The notes below the pieces were generated by a model. It did not search any database. It worked only from the letters and a program-made list of their open reading frames with translations, and was not told the DNA's origin. DNA of 64,000 nucleotides, taken from contig NZ_LMMM01000001.1 in assembly GCF_001422245.1 (NCBI RefSeq), positions 63,422 to 127,421 of the forward strand. The letters run 5' to 3'. This stretch comes from Rhizobium sp. Leaf262. Lineage in GTDB: Bacteria; Pseudomonadota; Alphaproteobacteria; Rhizobiales; Rhizobiaceae. Shown here one piece after another: positions 7,702-16,047 of this stretch (position 1 is the stretch's first letter; each line of letters begins with the position of its first letter). A program made the translations under genes and the position numbers.

Positions 7702-8802
7702 ATGAAAGACTTCATCCAGACACGCCGCTCGGCACTGAAAATTCTGGCGACCGGAACAGGCATTCTGGCCGCACCATCGATCATCCGGCCAGCGTTTGCG
7801 CAGGAAAAAGTCGTGAACATCACGACCTATGACAAATTCGTTCCTCAGGAATTCATCGATCAGTTTCAGAAGGACACGGGCATTCAGGTCCGCGTGCGCC
7901 TGACGGATGACCAGGGCAAGCAGTACAATCTTCTCTCTGCCGAAGGTGCCAAGCCCTCCACCGACATCGTGACGGTGACGGGTCACCGTCTGTCGCAGTT
8001 CATCAAGTCAAATCTGCTGGCACCGCTCGATACGGCACGCATCAAGAACTGGGACAAGCTGGCGAGCGCTTACAAGGGTGCGCCGCAGTTGACGGTCGAT
8101 GGCACCATTTACGGTGTGCCCCTTCTTGCCGGTTTCGAAGGGCTGGTCCGCAACACCGATTACACCAAGCCGACCGACAGCTGGTCGATCATGTTCGATG
8201 ACGAATTCAAAGGTCTCACCTCTTACATCATCTCAGACTTTCTATCGATCACGATGCGCTATCAGGGGACGGATGGCGACTATGTGACCTATGAGAACAA
8301 GCCCGATGTCGCCCAGGAGGCCACGAACAAAGCGCGGGACTTCCTCATCAAGCAGAAAGACAAGGTGCGCAAATATTATGACGCTGGGTCCGAAGTGCAG
8401 CAGATGTTCCTGAACGAGGACATTTACGTTGCCCAGGCATGGTCAGGTCCTGCAGCCAAGCTGATTATGGACGGTCATCCCGTGGAGCTTTCGGTGCCCA
8501 AGGAGGGAACATACGGATTCCTTTATTCCTTCAACGTCGTCAACAATGCTCCCAATGCCGAAGCTGCCTACACGTTCCTCAATGCCATGATGGCCTCTCC
8601 GGAGATCGGTGCGGCCTTGACGCGTCAGACCGGCTTCGCATCGACTATCGATGGTGTGGACAAGATTCTCAACGACCGCGAACGCGCTGCGAACGCTCTA
8701 CCGCAGGATCAGATGGAACGCATCCAGTTCTTCAGTTCCGTCAATCGCGCCATGAAAAACGATATGATCGAACGAGCATCTGCGGAGATCAAGGCGGCCT
8801 GA
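7702..8802 (+). CDS. ABC transporter periplasmic binding protein (PotD-like)
   Basis: This 366-residue family-1 extracellular solute-binding protein resembles spermidine/putrescine (PotD) types. A Tat-type signal peptide is visible: the twin arginine in TRRSALKILATG is followed by a hydrophobic stretch and a PAFA-Q cleavage region near residue 33. The mature part starts VVNITTYDKFVPQEF, as in PotD/PotF-like proteins. An AGGAGAGAG ribosome site precedes the ATG. It is the first gene of an operon with two permeases and an ATPase. Whether the ligand is a polyamine is uncertain; proteins of this group also bind other cationic or small organic molecules. Confidence 0.85.
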   Translation: MKDFIQTRRSALKILATGTGILAAPSIIRPAFAQEKVVNITTYDKFVPQEFIDQFQKDTGIQVRVRLTDDQGKQYNLLSAEGAKPSTDIVTVTGHRLSQFIKSNLLAPLDTARIKNWDKLASAYKGAPQLTVDGTIYGVPLLAGFEGLVRNTDYTKPTDSWSIMFDDEFKGLTSYIISDFLSITMRYQGTDGDYVTYENKPDVAQEATNKARDFLIKQKDKVRKYYDAGSEVQQMFLNEDIYVAQAWSGPAAKLIMDGHPVELSVPKEGTYGFLYSFNVVNNAPNAEAAYTFLNAMMASPEIGAALTRQTGFASTIDGVDKILNDRERAANALPQDQMERIQFFSSVNRAMKNDMIERASAEIKAA

Positions 8803-8892
8803 CAGGACGTGTTTTCGCAATTTGCAGGCTCCATACCGGGGCCTGCAAGTCAACGAACTCAAGAGCTGGAACACAGAGCCGGGAACGAATGA

Positions 8893-9876
8893 ATGGCGCA
8901 ACATAGTAGGACGCAATCGGATGGACATGCCAACGCAGGCAGCGCCCGATATGCAGGCTGGATCGGCAGGGTTGCACAGTCGGGTCTGTATCAGACGACA
9001 ATCGGTGCATTGGCAAACAGCAGACGGGCACGCCTCGTGCTGCTACTTGTGGTTCCGGTGGTGTGGATCGTCATGCTGCATATCGGGCCGATCTACCAGA
9101 TGGCGCGCATCAGTATCATGACAGCCTATCCGGTGCCGGAAAACGCGGACGCGGCTTATACGCTGGAGAACTACCGACTGTTTTTCCGCGAACCGCTATA
9201 TTTCGTTCCGTTTGTTCGCAGTCTCATATTTGCAGCTGCAGTCACCATAGCGACGCTGATCGTGGTGTTTCCTGTTGCCTATTACGTCGCCAAGATCGTC
9301 AAGCCGAGGAACCGGACGCGGGCTTTGCTTTTGCTTCTCATTCCATTCTGGGCAGGCGAGCTGATCAGAACATTCTCGGTCATTATGCTATTGGCCAATC
9401 GCGGCGCGCTGAATGTGTTGCTGCGCGAACTGGGCTTCATCGATCGGCCCATTCCCATGCTCTACACCTATTTCTCGTTGAGCTTCGGCGTCATCTATCT
9501 GATTGCGCTTTTCATGCTTCTACCGCTCTATTCTGCCATTGAAAAAATACCACCACAACTGGTCGATGCTGCAGCAGACCTCGGGGCAGGACCATTCACT
9601 CGGTTTCGCAAGGTCATCCTTCCGCTCGCCAGAGATGGCATCGTGTCCGGGTGCAGTCTCGTCTTTCTGACATCGGTCGGTGTCTTTGCAGCCCCGTTGC
9701 TTCTGGGTGGCCCGGGTACGGTCATCTTTCCGGAAATCATTGCGAGCCTGTTTCACGGGTCGAGCGACAAATGGCCAGCCGGTGCAGCCTTCTCCGTTGT
9801 GATGCTTGCCGTGTCGCTATCGACGGTCGGCATATTCATGCGCGTGGCCGGTGGCCGCTCGGTCAGATTGATGTGA
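8893..9876 (+). CDS. ABC transporter permease (PotB-like)
   Basis: This inner-membrane permease has 327 residues. A hydrophilic N-terminal tail of about 45 residues precedes the first membrane segment (ARLVLLLVVPVVWIVML), and about six segments follow. The EAA loop that contacts the ATPase is visible as LVDAAADLGAGPFTRFRKVILPL near residue 225. It follows the binding-protein gene after 90 bp and precedes the second permease by 10 bp. The start is not certain, because the unusual tail might reflect a later true start. Family knowledge assigns it to polyamine-type importers; the substrate is inferred only from that. Confidence 0.85.
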   Translation: MAQHSRTQSDGHANAGSARYAGWIGRVAQSGLYQTTIGALANSRRARLVLLLVVPVVWIVMLHIGPIYQMARISIMTAYPVPENADAAYTLENYRLFFREPLYFVPFVRSLIFAAAVTIATLIVVFPVAYYVAKIVKPRNRTRALLLLLIPFWAGELIRTFSVIMLLANRGALNVLLRELGFIDRPIPMLYTYFSLSFGVIYLIALFMLLPLYSAIEKIPPQLVDAAADLGAGPFTRFRKVILPLARDGIVSGCSLVFLTSVGVFAAPLLLGGPGTVIFPEIIASLFHGSSDKWPAGAAFSVVMLAVSLSTVGIFMRVAGGRSVRLM

Positions 9877-9886
9877 GGGTAGACAG

Positions 9887-10678
9887 ATGCGCCAATATTT
9901 CAACGATGCTCCCAAAACGGCACTGTCCGCTTCCTACTGGCTATTCGTCATCTATCTCCTGCTGCCTCTGGCGTTGATGATGGCCATGAGTTTCAAGGAC
10001 GCCAACTTCATCGCATTCCCGATCGGCAACTGGACATTGGACTGGTACGGCAAGGTCTTGCAGGACAAGCAGTTTCTACACGCTGCCGGCTACTCGATTT
10101 TCATTGCGGTATCGACGACGATATTCGCCACCGCCATCGGGCTTTGGATTGCGCTCCTGATATCTGCGGAAGGAATCTGGGGTAGGGCGATCATTTTTGC
10201 GCTGGCCTGTCTGCCAGCAGTGGTGCCCGGTCTGATCAATGCCATTTCGATGCGAATTTTCATTCGTGTGCTGGATATTCCCACCGGCACCGGCGCAGTC
10301 ATTCTGGGTCATACGGTGCATGCCGTTCCCTTCGTGGTCATCATGGTGCTGACGAGATTGCGCTCGATGCCGAACAATCTGATCGATGCCGCGCGTGACC
10401 TCGGCGCCGATAATTTCATCGCATTCGTCCGTGTCACCATTCCGTTTCTTGCGCCGGCGCTGATCGGCGGGATGATTTTCTGTGTTCTCACCAGTATCGA
10501 CGACTTCGTTCGGACGTTCTTCCTCGGGGGATATCAGACGACGCTTCCGATGTTGATTTTTGCCAAGGTGCAAAGCGGCATGTCGCCGGAAATCAATGCC
10601 ATGGCCACGATCGTTCTCCTCGTTACCGCCTGCGTCGGCCTCTACGCCGAACACTTTACACGCCGTTCAAGGACCTGA
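9887..10678 (+). CDS. ABC transporter permease (PotC-like)
   Basis: The second membrane subunit of the importer is 263 residues long with about six transmembrane segments, the first being YWLFVIYLLLPLALMMAMSF. Its EAA loop reads LIDAARDLGADNFIAFVRVTIPFLAPA near residue 165. Length and loop match PotC-type subunits. It starts 10 bp after the first permease gene and ends 4 bp before the ATPase start, so the three genes are tightly coupled. Confidence 0.88.
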   Translation: MRQYFNDAPKTALSASYWLFVIYLLLPLALMMAMSFKDANFIAFPIGNWTLDWYGKVLQDKQFLHAAGYSIFIAVSTTIFATAIGLWIALLISAEGIWGRAIIFALACLPAVVPGLINAISMRIFIRVLDIPTGTGAVILGHTVHAVPFVVIMVLTRLRSMPNNLIDAARDLGADNFIAFVRVTIPFLAPALIGGMIFCVLTSIDDFVRTFFLGGYQTTLPMLIFAKVQSGMSPEINAMATIVLLVTACVGLYAEHFTRRSRT

Positions 10679-10682
10679 CCCC

Positions 10683-11753
10683 ATGCAGCCAGTCGTTCAC
10701 TTTCGCAACGTCAACAAATATTACGGCACATCGCTTGCCGTCGATAATCTCGACCTTGCCATTGCGCCCGGGCAGTTCGTCACCTTGCTTGGCCCTTCCG
10801 GATGCGGAAAGTCGACCACATTGCGCATGTTGGGTGGGTTCGAGACGCCATCCTCGGGAGAAATCTTTCTTGATGGAAAGGACATCACGCGACTTCCTCC
10901 CAATAAACGCAATGTCAACATCGTCTTTCAGGACTACGCGCTCTTTCCGCATCTGACCGTCGCCCGCAATATTGCCTTCGGCCTCGAACTGAAGGGTTTG
11001 CCGTCCGATGCCATTCACAAGCGGACCCAGGAGCTTCTGAGCCTCGTTCATCTAAAGGATTTTGCCGACCGGACGCCGGATCAACTGTCCGGTGGGCAAC
11101 GCCAGCGCGTCGCTTTGATGCGTGCCCTTGCGCCCGATCCAAATGTCTTGCTCCTGGACGAACCTTTGAGCGCGCTCGATGCGAAGTTGCGCCAGCAGAT
11201 GCAGATCGAACTGAAGTCCATCCAGCAAACCACCGGCAAGACCTTCATTTTCGTCACCCACGACCAGGAAGAGGCACTGACCATGTCCGACGTGATCGTG
11301 GTCATGAACAATGGCCGCGTGGAGCAGATGGGCGATCCGCATACGCTCTATTCCAAGCCGCGCAGCCGATTTGTCGCCAGCTTCATCGGCCAGAGCAATT
11401 TTCTGGACTGCGAGGTCATCTCGGTGGAGGGCGGTATGGCCGCGCTGCGCTGGGAAGGCAACGTCATCCATGCCAAGGTCGATACCAGACAACCCGCAAT
11501 CGGCGAACGGGTAACGGTGGCGCTCAGACCGGAAGCGCTCCACTGCTCAAGTGAAAAGCCGATGGACAGGCTGGGTCTTTCGGGACGTGTCCTGCAACGT
11601 ATTTTCAAGGGAAATCACACGTCGCTGGTTATCGCGCTCGCCAACGGGCAGGAGGTCACGGCACAGCTCGACCTTGTCGCGCTGTCGCAAGTGTCTGGTG
11701 ACGAGGTTTGGATCGGTTGGCGCGAAGAGGACGCCGTGATTCTGGCGGACTAA
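10683..11753 (+). CDS. ABC transporter ATPase (PotA-like)
   Basis: The ATPase powers the importer. Walker A is GPSGCGKSTT near residue 38, the signature motif is LSGGQRQRVALMRAL, Walker B is VLLLDEPLSALD, and the switch histidine is in FVTHDQEEAL. A C-terminal TOBE-like region follows, as in PotA and other CUT1/polyamine ATPases; total length is 356 residues. The frame extends upstream into the permease gene to 10560, but the ATG at 10683 gives the normal MQPVVHFRNVNKYYG start. Confidence 0.92.
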   Translation: MQPVVHFRNVNKYYGTSLAVDNLDLAIAPGQFVTLLGPSGCGKSTTLRMLGGFETPSSGEIFLDGKDITRLPPNKRNVNIVFQDYALFPHLTVARNIAFGLELKGLPSDAIHKRTQELLSLVHLKDFADRTPDQLSGGQRQRVALMRALAPDPNVLLLDEPLSALDAKLRQQMQIELKSIQQTTGKTFIFVTHDQEEALTMSDVIVVMNNGRVEQMGDPHTLYSKPRSRFVASFIGQSNFLDCEVISVEGGMAALRWEGNVIHAKVDTRQPAIGERVTVALRPEALHCSSEKPMDRLGLSGRVLQRIFKGNHTSLVIALANGQEVTAQLDLVALSQVSGDEVWIGWREEDAVILAD

Positions 11754-11832
11754 GTGGCAAGTGCAGGAATGGCGTGGAGCGACAGCAAGCTGAAAACCAT
11801 CTGCAAAACATATGCGAACAAAGGATTTATCG

Positions 11833-13299
11833 ATGACCACCGAGGAGAACCCAGGATTGGCGCAGCTCAATGAGCGTGTCCGGCAGGATCTCGAATTTTT
11901 GAATTACCCGGCTAAGGATTGGTCGAAACCCGTTCAGTCTGCTGACGGAAGGCCGGTGAGTAACGTGGTGATCATTGGTGGAGGGATGTGCGGTCTGGTT
12001 GCCTGGCATGCGTTGACCCGTGCAGGTATCGGCAATGTCCGCGTTCTCGACAGGGCAGCGAAGGGTGCTGAGGGGCCATGGGTCACCTATGCCCGAATGG
12101 AAACGTTACGGTCGCCGAAGATTTTGCTGGGTCCAGCGCTCGGCATGGCGTCCCTGACCTTCCGGGCTTGGTTCACCGCTCAACACGGTGTCGAGACATG
12201 GGATGAGCTGTTTCGCATACTTCGACCGATGTGGATGGATTATCTGAACTGGTATCGGGATGTGCTGTCGATTCCGGTGGAAAACGAGACGCATGTCACG
12301 CGCATCATGCCCCGACCGGATGGTCTGCTCGAGCTTGAAATTCAGGACGGAGAGCGCGCTTCGATCCTTACACGTAAAGTGGTGATGGCGACGGGACGTG
12401 ATGGTCTGGGCGAGCCTGCGATACCGTCCTTCGTCAATGCGCTCACACGTCACGAGGATTGGGGGCATTCCGCCGACATGATTGACTTCGGTGCGCTGCG
12501 CGGCAAACGCGTCGTCGTAATCGGTGTCGGCGCTTCTGCGGTTGATAATGCCTCGGAAGCGCTGGAAGCGGGTGCGGGGGAAGTCCGCCTGCTTGCCCGC
12601 CGCAAGAAGATGCCGACGATCAACAAGCTGATGGGCATCGGTTCCTATGGCGTGACGGCGGGATTTCCGCAGATATCACCGCAATGGCGTTGGCGGCTGA
12701 TGGATTATTCGACCAAGCAGCAGACGCCGGCACCGCACAATTCGACATTGCGCGTCAGCAAGCACTCCAACGCCTATTTCCATTTCGATTGTGCAATTGC
12801 GTCGATGAGAAAAGAAGGCGGCGAGATTGTCGTTACCACCACAAATGGCCGCATCTTCAAGACGGATTTTGTCATCCTCGGCACCGGTTTCAACATCGAT
12901 CCCTTGAGCCGAAGCGAGCTTGCGCCTTATCAAGACCAGATTGCCTGCTGGCAAGATCGTTTCATTCCACCCGCAGATGAAGCCAACCCTTCGCTTGGAC
13001 GGTTTCCGTGGCTCGAGGATGACTTCTCCTTCACCGAGAAGAAGCCCGGTGCGGCACCGTGGCTCAAGGATATTCACTGCTTCAACTACGGCTCGACCAT
13101 GAGCCTTGGCAAGGTAAGTGGCGACATTCCGGCCATCAGCGAAGGCGCGCTGTGGCTTGCGCGCGGCATTGCCGGTCGTCTTTTCATCCGCGATATCGAT
13201 TATCATTGGGATGAGCTCTTGGCTTATGAGAAACCTGAACTGGACGGGACGGAATGGGTGGATGCCGACGCGGTCGCTCCCGAGCAGAAGTCCGCCTGA
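11833..13299 (+). CDS. Flavin-containing monooxygenase-like NAD(P)/FAD protein
   Basis: This 488-residue protein resembles class B flavoprotein monooxygenases. It has an FAD-binding GxGxxG motif (VVIIGGGMCGLVAWHAL, about residues 43-59) and a second, NADPH-type motif (VVVIGVGASAVDNASEAL, near residue 225). Just upstream is a His-Ser-rich segment (HEDWGHSADMIDF) where the FMO fingerprint usually lies, although the fingerprint is not canonical. AAAGGA precedes the ATG at 11833; an upstream ATG at 11812 is less well placed. It sits inside the transporter operon, so it probably oxidises the imported compound, perhaps at nitrogen or sulfur. That role is inference. Confidence 0.75.
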   Translation: MTTEENPGLAQLNERVRQDLEFLNYPAKDWSKPVQSADGRPVSNVVIIGGGMCGLVAWHALTRAGIGNVRVLDRAAKGAEGPWVTYARMETLRSPKILLGPALGMASLTFRAWFTAQHGVETWDELFRILRPMWMDYLNWYRDVLSIPVENETHVTRIMPRPDGLLELEIQDGERASILTRKVVMATGRDGLGEPAIPSFVNALTRHEDWGHSADMIDFGALRGKRVVVIGVGASAVDNASEALEAGAGEVRLLARRKKMPTINKLMGIGSYGVTAGFPQISPQWRWRLMDYSTKQQTPAPHNSTLRVSKHSNAYFHFDCAIASMRKEGGEIVVTTTNGRIFKTDFVILGTGFNIDPLSRSELAPYQDQIACWQDRFIPPADEANPSLGRFPWLEDDFSFTEKKPGAAPWLKDIHCFNYGSTMSLGKVSGDIPAISEGALWLARGIAGRLFIRDIDYHWDELLAYEKPELDGTEWVDADAVAPEQKSA

Positions 13300-13400
13300 C
13301 GATGCCGCCCTGAAAGGCCACTTCTGGTCTTAATCATTTAAATTCGACATGTGCCTGATGCGCTGGACAAGGCAGGACGCAAGACTGAAAGGATATGGAC

Positions 13401-13907
13401 ATGATAACCACAGCCGATGGTGACGTCATCAACACCGCATTGGGCCTGGCGGCCAATTCGGATCTGGCAAAACTGCGCGAGCGGCGCGCCAAGCTTCAGC
13501 AATTCACGCAATCAAGCTTCAACGCGGCTTTCCATCCACAAGACCCGCGTAACTTCTCCTACGCGGAGCGCGCGGCCTTTGCGCTTCGAATGGCCAATCT
13601 GTGGAATGCGCAAGAACTGGCTGGACAATATAAGGCCCTGCTCGAAAAGGAAGGGTCGACAGAAGCGCTGCTGGATATCGCCATGCCGGGATACAAGCCT
13701 GCGGATGAAACCAGCCGGCTTGCCGCCATCTTGCGCCATATCGACCTCGTCACCTTGTCTCCGAAGGAGGCGACGCGTGAAAACATCGAAAAACTCTATG
13801 CCGCAGGTCTGGATGACCGGGATATCGTGACGCTCGCCGGCCTGATTGCTTTCGTCAACTATCAGGTTCTTGTCGTCGCCGGTCTCAAAATGCTGAGGGA
13901 TAACTGA
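13401..13907 (+). CDS. CMD-domain protein, Avi_7170-like family
   Basis: This 168-residue protein looks like the carboxymuconolactone-decarboxylase-domain family named after A. vitis Avi_7170 (remembered, not searched). It is mostly helical and contains no cysteine, so it lacks the redox CxxC of AhpD. The ATG at 13401 is preferred to the one at 13395 because AAGGA is then seven bases upstream. The next gene starts two bases after its stop and encodes the usual partner family. A catalytic function is not evident; it may be a non-redox subunit of its neighbour. Confidence 0.7.
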   Translation: MITTADGDVINTALGLAANSDLAKLRERRAKLQQFTQSSFNAAFHPQDPRNFSYAERAAFALRMANLWNAQELAGQYKALLEKEGSTEALLDIAMPGYKPADETSRLAAILRHIDLVTLSPKEATRENIEKLYAAGLDDRDIVTLAGLIAFVNYQVLVVAGLKMLRDN

Positions 13908-13908
13908 A

Positions 13909-14487
13909 ATGTCCGATGCTATTCACGAATTCACGCTCGATCCGCTGATCTGGAAACCTTACGTCAAGCCGGTTGACCTGGCGGAAGCGACCGCAGAACA
14001 ACTGGATGCGATGAAGGTCACGCCTTCAAACACGAAAGTATCGGATTACGTTCTCGTTCTTGCGCAGGAAGCGGAGATGCTCGCCGAGCGCACGCCCCTT
14101 TTCAACGACATTATGTATAGCGAAGGTGGACTTTCACGTGGTGGACGTGAAATCGGTGCTTTGGCCGCGTCCTTCGTCAACAAGTGCATCTACTGCGCGT
14201 CGGTCCACGCCAATCGCTATATCCAGCTTGAGAAGAAGCCCGATGTCATCGAAGAAATCTATGAAAAAGGGTTGGATGCAGACCTGCCGGATTTCGAGCA
14301 GGCACTTTTCAATTTCGGCGTCGATCTGACCGAACATCCAGACCATGTCGGTGTCTACCAGTTCTATCATCTTCGCGAAATCGGACTTGACGACCTGGAG
14401 ATACTGGATCTGATCCATGCGGTTGCGATTTTCGGTTGGGCCAATCGGCTGATGCACACACTCGGCGAGCCGCATCGGAAAGCCTGA
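13909..14487 (+). CDS. AhpD-like alkylhydroperoxidase-domain protein, Avi_7169-like
   Basis: This 192-residue helical protein carries an AhpD-type redox motif, NKCIYCASVHANRY near residue 92, with two cysteines in CxxC spacing and the histidine four residues on. In AhpD this dithiol reduces peroxides or AhpC. The protein matches the family named after A. vitis Avi_7169, which is usually encoded beside the Avi_7170-type protein, as here. Its stop overlaps the start of the MATE gene (TGATG). The likely role is detoxifying peroxide or reactive intermediates made by the flavin monooxygenase in the same operon; that link is inferred from context. Confidence 0.78.
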   Translation: MSDAIHEFTLDPLIWKPYVKPVDLAEATAEQLDAMKVTPSNTKVSDYVLVLAQEAEMLAERTPLFNDIMYSEGGLSRGGREIGALAASFVNKCIYCASVHANRYIQLEKKPDVIEEIYEKGLDADLPDFEQALFNFGVDLTEHPDHVGVYQFYHLREIGLDDLEILDLIHAVAIFGWANRLMHTLGEPHRKA

Positions 14488-15830
14488 TGTCACAAATGCG
14501 TGTCGAGGCACCGGAAGAAGCGGCAAGGGCGTTCGACGTGACACATGCCGGTGTCTTGCGCATCGCCGTTCCCATGATGATCGCCTATCTCTCAACGCCT
14601 TTGGTCAGCCTCGTTGCGACTGGCGTGATCGGGCAGTTGAGGGACGAAGCCTTGATCGGCGGGGTTGCGCTGGCCGCCGTCATCTTCGACGTGATCTTCG
14701 TTTCCTTCAACTTCCTGCGCGGTGCGACGACCGGTTTTACGGCCCAGGCTGTAGGCGCAGGTGATCGTCGCGCCGAGCAGCGCATGTTGCTGGGCGGTCT
14801 CGTTATAGCGCTGGTTTCCGGGTTGCTGCTTCTGTTGCTGCATGTTCCCATCGGCAAGGCAGGGCTTTTCATTCTCGGAGCCAATGGTCCGGTCGCAGAT
14901 GCTGCGTCCATCTATTTCGGTTGGCGAGTGTGGTCGGCACCATTCGTGCTGATCAATTTCGTCATTTTCGGATGGGTTATCGGGCGCGGGGAGGCGGTCG
15001 CAGCCCTGATACTGCAAACGGTGCTGAACGGCTTGAACATCCTGCTGAGTTTCTGGTGGGTGCTTGGACTTGGTTGGGGCATTGCCGGGGTCGCCATCGC
15101 CGGTCTGGTCGCCGAAGCCGTGACGGCATTTCTGGGGCTGTTTCTCATTCTGAGACGGACCGAGAAGAGCCTGTGGGAAATCCCCGACGTCAAAAGCCTG
15201 CGCCTGCTGTTTTCAGTGAATTCCGACATGATGATCCGCTCACTGTCGCTGCTGATCGGCTTGTCCTTCTTTACCCGCCAAAGCGGCATGCTGGGTATCG
15301 ATATTCTGGCTGCCAACACCATTCTTCTGCGTTTCTATTTTTTCGGTGTCGCCTTTCTGGATGGAATTGCGACGGCTGCAGAGCAGCTTGCCGGGCGCGC
15401 TGTCGGTGCCCGTTATCGACCTGCTTTCGACCGAATGATTACGCTGACCACCTTGTGGGGGTTCATTTTCGCGGCTCTTGTTTCAGCCGCCTTTCTCGTC
15501 AGTGGCTCATGGGTCATTTCCATGACGTCGCCTACGGATGACATAACGGCTCTGGCAACCACCTTCCTTCCCTATGCCGCAATCCTGCCGCTCATCGGCG
15601 TGGTCGCTTTCCAGATGGATGGCATCTACATCGGCGCAACGTGGTCGCGGCAGATGCGAAACCTCATGCTGATCTCTTTAGCCATATATTTTGCCGCATG
15701 GTCGGTGCTCCAGCCTGCCTTCGGCAATCATGGCTTGTGGATCGCGCTTATCCTGTTCCAGAGCATTCGCTCCATCGTCTTCCGCTGGATGCTGCCACGC
15801 CTTGCGGCCAAGACCTTCAAGGAAGCCTAA
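14487..15830 (+). CDS. MATE-family efflux protein
   Basis: A 447-residue inner-membrane protein with about twelve hydrophobic segments arranged as two similar halves, typical of MATE/NorM-DinF antiporters. The N-terminal half begins VLRIAVPMMIAYLSTPLVSLV and contains the GATTGFTAQAVGAGD segment usual after the second helix. The start at 14487 overlaps the preceding stop; an upstream ATG at 14436 lies inside the AhpD-like gene. As the last gene of the import/oxidation operon it may export a toxic product or protect against the imported compound. The substrate is unknown. Confidence 0.85.
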   Translation: MSQMRVEAPEEAARAFDVTHAGVLRIAVPMMIAYLSTPLVSLVATGVIGQLRDEALIGGVALAAVIFDVIFVSFNFLRGATTGFTAQAVGAGDRRAEQRMLLGGLVIALVSGLLLLLLHVPIGKAGLFILGANGPVADAASIYFGWRVWSAPFVLINFVIFGWVIGRGEAVAALILQTVLNGLNILLSFWWVLGLGWGIAGVAIAGLVAEAVTAFLGLFLILRRTEKSLWEIPDVKSLRLLFSVNSDMMIRSLSLLIGLSFFTRQSGMLGIDILAANTILLRFYFFGVAFLDGIATAAEQLAGRAVGARYRPAFDRMITLTTLWGFIFAALVSAAFLVSGSWVISMTSPTDDITALATTFLPYAAILPLIGVVAFQMDGIYIGATWSRQMRNLMLISLAIYFAAWSVLQPAFGNHGLWIALILFQSIRSIVFRWMLPRLAAKTFKEA

Positions 15831-15944
15831 CGGATACTGGTCCGGATATAAAAAGCCTGAGGCCTACAAATTGTCTTATCTGCATTGCAATTGCGTGATG
15901 TCAGGCGACAAAACGTTCGAATAAAAGGCCGCGAAGTCATTTCT

Positions 15945-15980
15945 GGAGATTCGGGTCCGGCTACTAAGACCCCGATCTCC
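15945..15980. other. Large hairpin between MATE and carboxypeptidase genes
   Basis: GGAGAT..GGGTC and GACCC..ATCTCC form a 6-bp plus 5-bp stem interrupted by a two-base mismatch, with a 10-base loop. No T-run follows. It lies 68 bp before the carboxypeptidase start and might be a factor-dependent terminator for the long operon or a leader structure. Nothing else was recognised in the 217-bp gap. Confidence 0.35.
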
Positions 15981-16047
15981 GTCGTTCGTGCCTGTACCTG
16001 AATGGCATCTCGTGCCATGACGGTCCTGGTTGCGTGGAGTATGAGAC

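Noticed and set aside
7185-7986. Two long minus-strand frames upstream of and over the ABC binding-protein gene
   Set aside because: They overlap the signal-peptide coding region, lack ribosome sites and show no domain.
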